Of a stretch of 64,000 bases of DNA, positions 45,481 to 56,379 are shown one piece after another. Below the pieces are notes generated by a model, which was not told where the DNA came from, did no database searches, and saw nothing but the letters and a program-made list of their open reading frames with translations. Within the stretch, counting starts at the first letter, position 1, and the number at the start of each line of letters is the position of its first letter. Source of the stretch: Berberis thunbergii (lineage: Eukaryota > Streptophyta > Magnoliopsida > Ranunculales > Berberidaceae). Both the position numbers and the translations under genes were made by a program. The DNA lies in NCBI GenBank assembly GCA_003290165.1, contig QNQO01000813.1:434001-498000 (forward strand). The letters are read 5' to 3'.

Positions 45481-45700
45481 ATTTTTGTCCTGAATACGAT
45501 TAGAGCTTTCGTCATTTTCACAATAATATAAAATCACCAAATGCCCATTTATATATAATAAAATGTTACAACACAATGAAAAAACAAGCGTCTATCAATG
45601 AGTTGGAATCATGCAAAAAAAAATTATATTAATTACTATGTACTTAATAATTGTACAAGCATTTTAGCCCTGTTTACTCCTCACAACCCTCCAACAAAAT
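45471..45700. repeat. Direct repeat copy A (~230 bp)
   Basis: Nearly identical to 46868-47096, 1.397 kb apart. The copies differ by single-base changes and homopolymer length (attttt vs atttt). Copy A runs on into ttatttttgtaaaaaaaagc, whereas copy B runs into a C tract. Confidence 0.92.
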
Positions 45701-46867
45701 TTATTTTTGTAAAAAAAAGCTTAAAGGGAAAAACTACAAAAGGGATAGAAGAGCCAATAGTGTCCAACGATCACTTATGGTTATGACAGAAACAATATCC
45801 AACAGCAGCCCCTCAGTATAACCTAAACTTTACTCTTTGAGATAAAAGGATTGCAAATTTTGACACCCAATAGTAAAAGCACAACAGTTTCATGGCACAT
45901 AAGTAACAAAGAAACCTAGCATGCACATGGTTTATGCCAATGTACGAAGCAGAACTTGAAAATTACAAAATCATTACAAACTTACTGCAAAATCCTTAGT
46001 TGTCTTTTCATCAGTTGGCTTCTTAAAAACATATATAAAAAACAAGTAAACTTGATTAAAAGAAGTGTTGGAAGTTAAACAAAGCACAAAAATATGACGC
46101 AAACACACAAATACAAGCATAATGCTTGATTCATTAACATAAGTCTCTAGTTAAAGTTTATCACCTGAAATTGGGTACTCTTGGTGATAGTGCTTGTGAG
46201 TTGAGTTGGAATAACAGGACAAGGATAATTCATCATTCATATGCTCTAATCCCAAACCTTTAAACGACTTCTTCCTATTTTGAGCACCTATATATTCTCC
46301 AATTAGTGATTTACTAACCTGACTCAAAACGTTCAGATCACAGATCAAGCTACTTCAGACAATTTGTTAACATACAATAGAGCAACATTATTTCTGGATC
46401 TATGCAATCTTAGCACTTGAACATGTCAATTGGATGTTAGAGAAAATTTATGACACCTAGGGTAACAACAGCTCAAGACATGAAAGTCGATAACCACATG
46501 TTTAAAAGGACACTTCTCTCAGGGAGAAATTCCCATCATTGATCAATGAATAAAAACCATTTCAAAGTGGCATGGGTACATGGATATTGGACACAGGCGA
46601 CTAAAAAACTCACCAATACAAGTTCTCTTGAGGGATTCAGATATTATCAAACTTTACATAAAAGCAGCACCATGATGAACTCAGAAGCATATATAAGCAG
46701 TTAAAATGAGAATGGGCTGGGAAATGAAAGAAATAAATACGGCTATTATCAATACCATTCAGTCCAGTTTTATGACCGCAGTCTGCAATATACGAATGTT
46801 TGGGCATACATTCTCTTATTAATCTCTAATTTGAGTATGGATGCATGGATACTCTCGAACAACTTTA
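45701..46867. other. Interval between the direct repeats
   Basis: Mostly non-coding. Possible exon piece at 46230-46330 (minus) as noted. No other signature. Confidence 0.45.
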
Positions 46868-47113
46868 GACTCTCGAACATTTTGTCCTGAATACGGTTAG
46901 AGCTTTCGTCATTTTCACAATAATATAAAATCACCAAATGCCCATTTATATATAATAAAATGTTACAACACAATGAAAAAACAAGCGTCTATCAATGAGT
47001 TGGAATCATGCAAAAAAAATTATATTAATTACTATGTACTTAATAATTGTACAAGCATTTTAGCCCTGTTTACTCCTCACAACCCTCCAACAAAATCCCC
47101 CCCCCCCCCCCCG
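46868..47113. repeat. Direct repeat copy B ending in a C tract
   Basis: Copy of 45471-45700. It terminates in about 16 consecutive C (47096-47112), after which the sequence is unrelated. Confidence 0.9.
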
Positions 47114-47475
47114 ATTCTTCCGTTGAATATTGAGTTGGGAAAAGACTGTTGCATGCTGTGGGAAAAAGGGAAAAGAAACAGATAACCAATTATTAAAAAA
47201 AAAAAAAACAGATCATCAATTTACGACTGTCACTAATAATGCCTTGATTGTCACAATTCTCTTCAGATTGTAACAACTAGGGAGGACAAGTGTTTCAACA
47301 TTGTTCACTAGAACAAATAGACATTTAGATTGGCTCTGAATTTAAACATTTTATAAAACAATCACCATAGAAGACAATATTGAATAATTGAATGAGGTTT
47401 TGTAAAACAATCACCATATAAGATAATATTGAATAATTGAATGAACAAAAAAAAGGCATAATAAATTACTTGCTA

Positions 47476-47640
47476 AGATCGATGTGCTCTTGGATACCTA
47501 AACCAAAGCATCCAATCTTACTGAAGTTCCTCTTCAACAGCTTGTACTCCTTCACCTTCAGTCCACTCCCAAGAAGTTGCATCGCCTTGTCACATTGACG
47601 GTGACATAACAAGAAATCTTCTCATTACACTCGATTCTGA
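47476..47640 (-). pseudogene. RPL11: Ribosomal protein L11 (uL5) exon fragment
   Basis: Minus-strand reading [10 protein letters not shown], a frame change, then [20 protein letters not shown] and [18 protein letters not shown], ending SK and a stop at ~47470. This is the middle of cytosolic 60S protein L11 (uL5; 5S RNP). The frame break and several changes (SKIGCFGL for the usual SDTGCFGF-type wording) show it is not functional. Upstream exons are absent. Same strand as P5CS and BIO2. Confidence 0.85.
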
Positions 47641-47759
47641 AAGATTTTTGTTAACACAAAAATCAAAGGGTCCAAAACCCCATCAACAAAATTAATGTAA
47701 AATCAAAATGAAAAAAATAAACATACAAGAGAGAAACCCTTTTTGTTTGTTAGATACAT

Positions 47760-48030
47760 ACCTTTGGAGAAAACTGAGGTTTGTCTAGATCAGATCTTTT
47801 TCTCTTTCTATATCTCTCGATCTCTATTTCTCAATCTCTCGATTTCTCTCTCCCTCACTCTTTCCCTCTCCCTGGATCTCTCTCGCTCTCGCTTGTAGAG
47901 CAGTGTGCCTTTGGTTTGAAGCTGCTGTGGGGAAATGGGGAGAAAGGCAAAGATGAGGAGAAGTCAGCGGAGAAGAAAAATTCCTCTCCGATCTGTTGCG
48001 ATTGAAGGGGGAGGGTTAGTGAGTCCAAGG
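47760..48030. other. Pyrimidine-rich tract and GC-rich segment
   Basis: 47790-47895 is a ctctctcgatctctatttc-like simple repeat, followed by a GC-rich stretch (frame 47781-48005, no domain). On the minus strand this would resemble a GA-rich gene leader; no gene identified. Confidence 0.45.
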
Positions 48031-48221
48031 TACTGTTGGTCAGCCATTGATAGCGTTGGTCAGTCGCATAGAGTGTTGGTAAGCCGTTAGGAACAAGATC
48101 CAGTGTAAGTCGCCAAGGTGAGCGCCGAGCGAGATCTAGGTTAGGTGGTCCCTCTCAGATGGTCCAGCTGTAGGTGGTCCAAGTACAGTGTTCCTACCCA
48201 TCCTTCAAGCAAACTGAAAAG

Positions 48222-49264
48222 ATGTCTTTGTTTTCAAGATTTTCCAGAACTTCTAGTTCTAGGTCAAACAGTTTACCAACCAAAATGGAAGGAAGAATTT
48301 CTGAAGTTGAACAAGATTTACAAAACTGGTCTATACCAGTATTTTCACAAAAAACTGAAGATTTAATCAGTATTGTCGAACAGACAGTACCGATCAATAA
48401 ATCTTTAGATTCAAAACAACTCCTTTGTTCTCAAACAATCCAATCTTTAATTAAAGAGAAATACAAATATATCCACTTTGGATTAATTCAAATAGCCCTA
48501 AAACCTTTAACAAGGTTAGGACTTGATATTTGTGCCTTAGTTGCTCTTCGCGACTGTAGACACAATAAGTTTAGTGATTCTCTGCTTGGAATTGCAGAGT
48601 CTTCACTCTCCATGGGTCCAGTTTATTTTAACTGTTACCCCGACTTTTCTGTGTCTCTTAGTGATCAACATATCCTCGAGACACTTACCCTCAATATTCA
48701 GACCTCTGGCTTTGACATGGTAGAAGGTTCTGAACCCTTTGCTTTGATTTATAAGATCACCTATAAAGCAATGAAAACTCAATTAAGGCCTCGTGCCCTT
48801 CATTCAGATGACAGAGGACACACAATCCTCTTTGAAGTCAATGACCAGAAAACCAATGTAATCGTACCCAGAACATTCAATGGGATCAGGTCACTCTCCC
48901 TGAATCCTGGATCATTGAAGGAGTTTCAAACCCTAAGAAACTTCCTCCAAGTCAGATTGACAGAATCCTGTCCTTCCCTGATGGGTCTGTTGAACTAAGA
49001 TTCAGTGATGTCAGAGTCACAACTCTTGACCCTTCTAAGTTTGCTTCTGGAAGAAGATCTGAATCTTCTTTCAGAACAGCTCCAACTAGACTTCCTTCTA
49101 GGGTTTCTACTCCTGAAGAAATCCCTAATCTCCAATTAAGGAATATTAGGACCAACCCTAATTATCCTCAAATTCCTCAACCTATCTATAACCAAAATGA
49201 AGTTCTTGAAACTTCAGAAGCAAATCAATGGGTTCAATGTTTAACAACAAATTTCAAAACTTGA
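48222..49264 (+). pseudogene. Caulimovirid movement protein region
   Basis: 30K-superfamily movement protein, expected at plasmodesmata. Start chosen at 48222 (MSLFSRFSRTSSSRSNSL), the first Met of the viral-like sequence; the open frame extends up to 48174. The central block KPLTRLGLDICALVALRDCR, then SLLGIAESSLSMGPVYFNCY with the conserved region after it, is diagnostic. The frame is open to 48998. It shifts near 48970 and continues in another frame (ELRFSDVRVTTLDPSKFAS) to a stop at about 49264. The C-terminal part is Pro/Asn-rich and leads into the coat region. Confidence 0.85.
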
Positions 49265-49289
49265 TAAAGAAAAAATCAAACAAGACTTC

Positions 49290-50880
49290 TTGTCTCCAGA
49301 AAATGATGAAAGAAGAGAAAAGTTCATTGCCCAAACAACTGAGTCAGAACGCAAAGAACTTAGCAAATCCTTCTATGAATGCTGTGAAGAATTGAAATCA
49401 AATCTACCCTTTTTAGATTGGTATTTCAATGTTCACATCCCTCAGATCCATGTGTTAAATATAACACCTAAAATATGGACTGCAACAGACAAGAAAACTG
49501 TGAGTGCAGTGCTACCTCCCATGGCAGATCTCCAGTTTAAAGTCTCAAACAAAAATTATATTGCTTCTCCTTTTTCTCATCAAACTGACGACTATGTTAG
49601 TACTATTATTCATCAGAATAATTATACTAATCTTTTGTTATCTGAACTTGGAGAAAAATTTGTACAAGACCAGCTTGTAACAAACGAGCTAAAGAAGAAG
49701 CAATTAGAAGAAAAAGTAAGCAAAGAACAGGAACTAAAGAAACATAATGTTTTCTTTCAAATTCCTGATCCCTTAGCGCCAAACGCATTTTCTTCTAAAA
49801 CAAATTTATTAAAAGAAATCGATGCCAGATTAGATGCTCTAAAACTGGATTCAAGATTAAAAATCAATACACTGTCTCATCCAGCCATGACTGACTGTGA
49901 TTCAGACATTAGTGCTGATTTTGACCCAATGTCTGAATTGGACAAGTTAAATTATATCCCTTATCAGGCGAATCCCATTAGACATGCTAAGACAGCATCA
50001 AAAACTCCAAAATGGAAAAATCCTATGCCAACATCTAGGAATTTCTATCCTAGACCTTCATTCCCTGATATGCAGTTTGAAGAAAGAAATCTTCAAACCT
50101 TTGGATCTTTTTCCACAAAAGAATTGTATATCTGGAATATTGATGGTATTAGTAAAGATGCAATTCTTGAGCTTACTCAAGAAATGGTGATGATGGCTTC
50201 TACTCATCGAGCAGAAGGTAAAGATGATCATACCATTGCATCTATCATTATTCAAGGATTTTCCGGATTATTAAAATGATGGTGGGATAACTATCTCACA
50301 ACTGATGAAAAAACAAAAAATTTATTTGCCAAGAAAATTGGCCCTGATGGACTACCTATTAAGGTGGAAGATAACTTTATTCCAGATAGTGTACCTACCT
50401 TAACTCAAAGTATTCTTAGACATTTCTTAGGAAATCCTAATGAATATCAAGGTAAAGCAAAGGATTTGCTTATGTCTCATAAGTGTCCTACTCTGAGTCA
50501 TTTTAGATATTATAAAGATATCATTATGAAAAGAGTGATGCTTCAGACTGATGCAGCAAATCCATTCTGGAAAAGGAAGTTGATTTCAGGTCTTCCTGAA
50601 ATCCTTGCTGAAACTGTTCGAACTAAGCTCCAAGAACAGCATGGTGGTGATATACATTATGAACTGCTCACATTCGGTGATTTAATAGCGTTTATTAATA
50701 AATGCGCTCTTCAAATTTGTAATGATTTAAAATTAAAAAAAACAATTAAAGAAACAACACATTTATGGACCTAAAGAATTAGGTGATTTCTGTCAACAAT
50801 ATGGGTTTGATGAGTTCAGATATCCAGCCCATCTGACTTCCAAACAGAAATATCGGTCCAATCCGGCCCGACAATTTAAA
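49290..50880 (+). pseudogene. Caulimovirid coat protein region
   Basis: Frame 49290-50279 holds a Lys/Glu-rich segment and an Asp-rich linker, then EMVMMASTHRAEGKDDHTIA. A TGA at 50277-50279 breaks the conserved core where a W-W-D-N-Y segment follows directly. The core continues to 50774 (GNPNEYQGKAKDLLMSHKCP, then HFRYYKDIIMKRVML and PFWKRKLISGLPEIL), the typical capsid pattern. A frameshift near 50770 moves the basic Lys/Pro-rich tail (50800-50990) to another frame. Role: particle assembly; inactive here. Confidence 0.82.
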
Positions 50881-51000
50881 AAGAAAAAGCCCTATGGCCC
50901 AAAGCCTGCTAAACCACTTGAACAGTACTATAGCAAGCCCAAGAAACATGGGACTCATAAATCCAAACCCTTTAAGAAAGGCTCCACTTCAAAGCCTGTC

Positions 51001-51042
51001 TGCTTTAAGTGTGGTCAGCCCGGCCATTATGCAAAACAGTGC
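51001..51042 (+). other. CCHC zinc knuckle of the viral capsid region
   Basis: CFKCGQPGHYAKQC, a complete C-X2-C-X4-H-X4-C knuckle, intact. It lies in the frame of the Lys-rich tail and is followed by a frameshift near 51060. Confidence 0.92.
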
Positions 51043-51059
51043 AGAACGGCCCCAAAAGA

Positions 51060-52290
51060 TCCAAGCCCTGGACATTCCCAAACAAATGAAACATATGTTT
51101 CTTAATTGTCTGATTGAATCAGACTCCGATTCCTCTGAACCAGAACTACAGATGAATAATTTGAATTATTCTTCTGATTCTTCTGAACAATCATGTGATT
51201 GTACTCCTGGTGCATGCTTATGCCACCTTTCAGCGAAACCCAAAATCAATATGTTATCACAAAATAAGCAGTCACAAATATTGCTTGATTTTGTAGATAA
51301 AATTGATGATCCTCAAACAAAAACTGAATATCTTCAACATATAAAGAATTCAATCTCACAAACTAAACCTCCTCCTGATGTGATCACCTCTTTTTATGAT
51401 CACAGAGAAATCATTAGAAGGTTTAACCAAACAAAAGCCAGTGCTTCTCCTGTTAGTCTTACAGACTTACAGCATGAAGTTAACAATCTGAAAAAAGAAG
51501 TTAATCAGTTAAAACAACATCAAAATTTAACTGACCTTCAACTTCAAATGTTACAAGAAAATCAATTTCCCGCTCTTTCTGAAAAAGAAGATGAAGATAT
51601 AACTCCTGTTATCCCTTCTCAGCCACCTTTTTCTTCAAAAGAGAAACAAGTTGATTTCCTTTGCAATTTAAACAAAAAACAAGTTAATCCACATATTGTT
51701 ACCATCCAAAAATGGTATGTGGCTATAACTTTAAATATTTATAATGAAACAAGCATATCGGTAATTGCCTTGATAGATTCAGGGGCTGATATGAATTGTA
51801 TTCAAGAAGGTATTGTACCTGTACAATACTTTAAACAAACTGCTCAAAGTCTGTACACTACAGATAATTCCAAACTTCAAATAGCTTTTAAATTAACAAA
51901 TGCCCATATCTGCAAGCAGAATATTTGCATTAAGCAACATTTCTTTCTTGTTAAAAATATGGAACAAAAGATGATTTTAGGTACACCTTTTATTAATATG
52001 CAATTTCTCCTTTTTCTGTTTCTAAACAAGGGATTTCAACTACCTTGCTTGGTACTAAGGTTGAATTTCCATTTTTGTTTAAATCAGAAGTTTATGAACT
52101 TAACCAAGTTTCTAAACAAAAGTTTCTGAATCGTTTAATCTGCAAACAACAGCAGTTAAACTTTCTTAAACAAGAAATTGAATATAAAAGAGTAGTTGAT
52201 CAAATCAGTGAACCTAAAATTCAATCCCAAATCATTCAATACCAAAAACATTTGCAAGATAAACTCTGTTCTAATCTTCCTAATGCATTT
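51060..52290 (+). pseudogene. Linker with coiled coil and caulimovirid aspartic protease
   Basis: Frame open to 52129. An acidic/Ser-rich stretch and a Cys patch (CDCTPGACLCH) come first. A predicted coiled coil follows near 51460-51570 (LQHEVNNLKKEVNQLKQHQN). The protease then follows, with active site VIALIDSGADMNCIQEG near 51755 and the flap/second-strand region ending MILGTPFI near 51975-52000. A frameshift near 52000-52050 leads to the frame 52045-52293. A TAG at 52291-52293 separates it from RT. Confidence 0.85.
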
Positions 52291-52293
52291 TAG

Positions 52294-53643
52294 TACAGAT
52301 CTCAACATGTGGTTTGAATTCCTTATGAACCAGGTTTTGATGAAAGAAAAATTCCCACTAAAGCTCGCCCTATTCAAATGAATAGCGAACTTATGGAATT
52401 CTGTAAACAAGAAATTTAATCTTTAAAAGAAAAACGACTCATCCGAGATTCTAAATCTCCTTGGAGTTGTGCCGCTTTCTATGTCAATAAAAATGCAGAA
52501 CTGGAACGAGGTAGCCCTCGTCTTGTAATAAATTATAAACCTATAAATTAGGTTCTTCAATGGATTCGTTATCCAATTCCATCTCAGCAAGATCTTCTGA
52601 AGAGATTACACAACGCTTGTGTCTTCTCTAAGTTTGACCTTAAATCTGGATTTTGGCAAATCCAGGTTCATCCCAAGGATCGGTATAAAACTGCTTTTAA
52701 TGTCCCCTTTGGACATTACGAGTGGAATGTTATGCCATTCGGTCTCAAGAATGCTCCTAGTGAGTTCCAGAATATCATGAATGATATTCTATCCCAATTC
52801 TCGCAGTTCACCATTGTGTATATCGATGATATACTGGTGTTCTCTGATTCAATTCCAGCCCACTGGAAACATTTATATCAATTTGAAAATTGTATACAGA
52901 AGAATGGATTGGTTTTATCTCCAACCAAAATCAATTTGTTTCAAACAAATGTTAGATTTTTAGGACACAAGATTTTCAATGGGATGATTACCCCAATTTC
53001 CAGAACCATTGAGTTTGCTGATAAATTTCCAGATGAAATCCGGGATAAAACCCAACTACAAAGATTTCTTGGATCTTTAAATTATGTTGCAGATTTTTAT
53101 CAAGGCCTCCGTGTTTTAATTAAGCCCTTATATAATCGCCTTAAGAAAAACCCAGGCCCATGGACTGAAGCCCATACTTCTATAGTCCGCCAAATCAAAA
53201 GTCAAGTCAAAAATCTTCCTTGTTTAGGAATTGCTGATCCCGATGCCTTTAAAATAGTAGAAACAGATGCGTCCAATCATGGGTATGGTGGTATCCTCAA
53301 ACAGCGTCTACCTGAGTCTTCTACTATTCAATTAGTCCGATACCATTTTGGTATTTGGAATTCTACCCAGATGAATTATTCTACGGTCAAAAAAGAAGTT
53401 TTAGCGATCGTATTGTGCATCATGAAATTTCAAGATGATTTGATTAATCAAAAATTTTTATTACAAATTGATTGCCAATCTGCAAAAGACATTTTAACTA
53501 AAGATGTTTTAAATTTGGTTTCCAAACAGATTTTCGCCAGATGGCAAGGTTTGATTTCTGCATTTGATTTTGATATCAAGTATATAAAGGGGAAAGACAA
53601 TTCACTGGCAGACTTTCTCTCCCGTGAATTCCCCCAAAGATGA
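52294..53643 (+). pseudogene. Caulimovirid reverse transcriptase-RNase H
   Basis: The fingers of RT (52300-52730) contain in-frame stops near 52417 (gaaatttaatct) and 52548 (ataaattaggtt). From 52732 to 53643 the frame is open: MPFGLKNAPSEFQNIMNDIL, catalytic VYIDDILVF at ~52816, the thumb/connection (TQLQRFLGSLNYVADFYQGL), then RNase H with ETDASNHGYGGIL, STVKKEVLAIV and the closing KGKDNSLADFLSRE. Catalytic YIDD and the RNase H Asp/Glu are present. No integrase follows. The stop TGA at 53641-53643 overlaps the next start. Confidence 0.93.
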
Positions 53644-54847
53644 GTTCTTCTTCTAACTCATCTCCCAAACCCAAATCAAAGGCAAGTTATGCGAAGAAGC
53701 CTTCTGCTTCTCCGCAGCCAGCCCCTCTTTCTTATGCTCTCCAATTAACCCAGAAATATTCAGCTCTTGCTCAAAACGAAGAGTTGACCTCTCTGGTAAG
53801 TCTTCTAAAGCCTAACCAGGCACCTCTCCAATACATCAACAAGACCAATCTAGACTTGTTATGTATGGTTGAACCTCAATTCAGAGTTCTCATCTCTGAT
53901 CCCCAAGCAATCTCAAGGCATTTATATTCTCCAGATCAACAATATGAAGAGTCTGATGCAACCAAAACCAGAGAATTCTATGAATTAATCCTGGTAGACT
54001 CTGATTCGATTAGTGTTACTCATCACTATGATGACACTAAGACTCGAATCACCTTCTCCAAATGTCAGATTTTCAAAGTTCTGACTAAAGCAAAATGGGG
54101 CCAACACCCTCGTTTTCACAAGAAGCTCTCACGGAGCTATGTTCCTCAAACTTACAGTTATTATGATTATAAGAATGCTTGGACTAGAGCATTTCTTATA
54201 AGTCTTCACCAATCGGGCCACTCTTGGTTCTTCCTTTTTCTGCAAAAAGTTCAATGCCAAAGTCCTTCCATTTTGGTTCCAACATCAATGGTGGAGTTCC
54301 TTTGGTCCAGTTGTTGAGATCCTTCCCTCTCCTGTTCGTGAAGGATGGAATATCTTCAGAGACAAGTACCAGCCTCCAGATCCTATTGATCAACAGGTTC
54401 TGTCTATCTGGTTCTGTCTATCCGTTTCAATCTTGCATGGATCCTGTGTTGGGACTATGTCTGTTCCATTTCTGATTCAGCAATCAATCTGTCCAAAACC
54501 AAACCCGCATGGTTATGCCGGCGCTACAAAGTCAAATGGTGGCAACGGTTTGACCACTCGAAAGTCACAAAAGAAGGTGTAACAGCCTTCTTCTCCAAAA
54601 AAAGGTGTTGTCTACACCTCCATTCGTTCCAGTTCCAACTGGTCTTCCTTCAGAATCATCCTCCAATGTCAAACAGTTGAAGCAGCAGATTCTACAGAAG
54701 ATTATGACCAAGCCAACCAGAGCTCAGCTCATCGAAACTCTGTCTCAGATATGTTCAGATGAAGCTGATGAAGCTGAAGACGATGATCAAACAGTTGATC
54801 TCAATGAAGATGACTGCTATGGAGTCATCGATCCTCGAGATTTGTAA
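53640..54847 (+). pseudogene. Second viral ORF (function unknown)
   Basis: Starts at 53640 inside the RT stop (ATGA). The frame is open to 54317 (MSSSSNSSPKPKSKASYAKK, then a folded-looking domain with QFRVLISDPQAISRHLYSP). It is broken by frame changes between ~54200 and 54600 and resumes at 54605-54847, ending in an acidic tail (EADEAEDDDQTVDLNEDDCY). I recognise no domain. A post-RT ORF of unknown function is a feature of florendovirus-type copies (family knowledge). The ATGA overlap suggests termination-reinitiation or leaky expression in the ancestor. Confidence 0.75.
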
Positions 54848-55170
54848 ATGGACCCCATGTCCATCATTAAGGGCAGCATCTGCCACCTCCACATACCAAC
54901 AAAACTGCTTTCGGCCAACAGACAGCCCGACAAGCATCAATTATCTTTCCAAAAGCCTCCGCGTGAAGCTACAGTCCTCTCAATTATGCAGCTACAGTTA
55001 AAGTATCTTCAACAGTATCTGCCGACAGTCAAAAGGTGAACAGTTGAAGCATCTTCAAACAGTCCACCTCCACTCAATGCAACAAGACAAAGCAAAGGAT
55101 AAGCCTCCAGCTCATCCTCTACTCAATGAAGAGCCTTATCTCTTCGTCTCTTCTTCTCTTCTCCCCTATC

Positions 55171-55178
55171 TATAAATA
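55171..55178 (+). promoter_or_regulatory. TATA box of the presumed viral promoter
   Basis: tataaata in the context ccctatctataaataaatgt, about 320 bp after the second ORF. A caulimovirid pregenomic promoter would lie here. A pyrimidine-rich region precedes it. Confidence 0.55.
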
Positions 55179-55612
55179 AATGTAAGCTCTTCCAGAGCAA
55201 GACAGACGATTCTAGAACCCCAAACCTGCTTTGTAACCGTTAGTCTAATTCTGTAAGCTTTCCTTTCTCCGTAGTCCTCTTGTATATTCCACCTGTAAGT
55301 CTCTAAGTTCCCTCTGTATTATTTTAAATTTATTTTCTTATCAATATATAAACATCTTTTCTTATATACATCTCTCTGTTTTCTTCTCTTCTACAAATCC
55401 TCTACTTAAAAGAAAGTATTGGACTTGGTTGAACTATCAAAGTCACCCTAAGAAGTGAATCGGGTGTTCTCTTGGACAATACAAAGTAGAGTTCTTCAAA
55501 GCTGTTTTCAAAATACTTAACTTAAAAGAAAGATCACACTCTGATAAGATCTTCTAGGTCCTCTCTAAGTGTCAAGCAGGAAACTGTCTTAGAGCTAGAT
55601 CGATCGATTGTA

Positions 55613-55801
55613 GTGATCAAAGTTAAGATCTTCAATCTGATGGATGTAATTTTTCTTATTCTTGCATTCTTATGTTATTTAATGCTTATATTGTTCTTCT
55701 TCTCTCCCTTATTCTACTGGTTTATATCTTCCTGTCCTATCATCCTGTTGTGGATTGTTATTATTTTCTTCTTCATTCCATTTATTCTATCTCTTCTGTA
55801 A
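55613..55801 (+). CDS. Short strongly hydrophobic ORF downstream of the viral promoter
   Basis: 62 codons starting MIKVKIFNLMDVIFLILAFL, with almost continuous I/L/F/V/W, two or three potential membrane passes and no recognised family. Position: ~440 bp downstream of the TATA box, in what would be the viral leader or flanking host DNA. It may be a chance ORF in a T-rich stretch, and there is no codon evidence to decide. Confidence 0.25.
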   Translation: MIKVKIFNLMDVIFLILAFLCYLMLILFFFSPLFYWFISSCPIILLWIVIIFFFIPFILSLL

Positions 55802-55946
55802 GTGTTTGTAACCTGCGTAGCGCGCGTTTCTTTTTTTAAGTCCCCGCGCGCCTTTGTTTTATAGTGTTTTCAATTTTAACTCCAAATGTACAACTTGTAG
55901 TCAATGAAGATACTCATATGGAGCACGAACCTGTCTAAGTGTCGAT
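55802..55946. other. Spacer with gcgcgc-rich words
   Basis: Contains two inversely related GC words, gcgcgcg near 55821 and ccgcgcgc near 55843. No gene. Confidence 0.4.
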
Positions 55947-56093
55947 GAAAACAGTGAAGGACCCCACAGGGGGAGTCGTCCATCCCCCGGAATGTGCGCT
56001 TGACATTTCAATGCACGCGTCCCCAAATTTCAAATGCGCATCCCAAGGAGATGGACGACTCCCCCCAACCCTGTGGAGTCCTTCGCTGTTTTC
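55947..56093. repeat. 147-bp inverted repeat, MITE-like
   Basis: The left arm gaaaacagtgaaggacccc, then gggagtcgtccat, is mirrored by atggacgactcccccc and ggactcc(t)tcgctgttttc at the right. Arms are about 40 bp. The loop is GC-rich and has acgcgt. No clear target duplication. The ends (GAAAACAGYGAAGG) do not match a superfamily I know. Confidence 0.7.
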
Positions 56094-56379
56094 CTCGCCA
56101 TTTCCCTTGACAATTAGAATATTTCATGGAGCACATGTGATCTTTAATGAAGAGATAAAAACAAGAAGAAAGAAAAAGGGGAAGAAACAGTGAGCTCATT
56201 AATGATCCTTACACAGCCTTGACTGCAAGCCAAAAATCCTGCACCTACGCACAAAATGATGGTAATTCAATAACTCACAACATGAAGCACACGATCACAC
56301 CCTCTACTCAAGAGAATTTCACAATAATTTCTACAAAGCAGCAAATGAAAATTTCTCACTCTCCCTAGAAGCAAGTTTA

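Larger units (their letters stand above)
48222..54850 (+). mobile_element. Endogenous caulimovirid (plant pararetrovirus) copy
   Basis: About 6.6 kb of viral coding DNA in the order movement protein, coat protein, CCHC knuckle, protease, RT-RNase H (one polyprotein frame originally), then a second ORF of unknown function. A polyprotein followed by a second ORF after RNase H fits florendovirus-type endogenous viruses (inference). Integrase and LTRs are absent, which separates it from gypsy elements. The copy is broken by several stops and frameshifts (noted per gene) and cannot express a full polyprotein. The downstream 54850-55800 looks like the viral intergenic promoter/leader. Confidence 0.87.

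Noticed and set aside
40400..47640. Helitron as carrier of the minus-strand gene mosaic
   Set aside because: I found no convincing hairpin-CTRR end on the left or TC start on the right, so the carrier is left open.
48222..54850. Ty3/gypsy retrotransposon instead of caulimovirid
   Set aside because: A movement protein and coat-type core precede the protease, there is no integrase, and no LTRs flank it.
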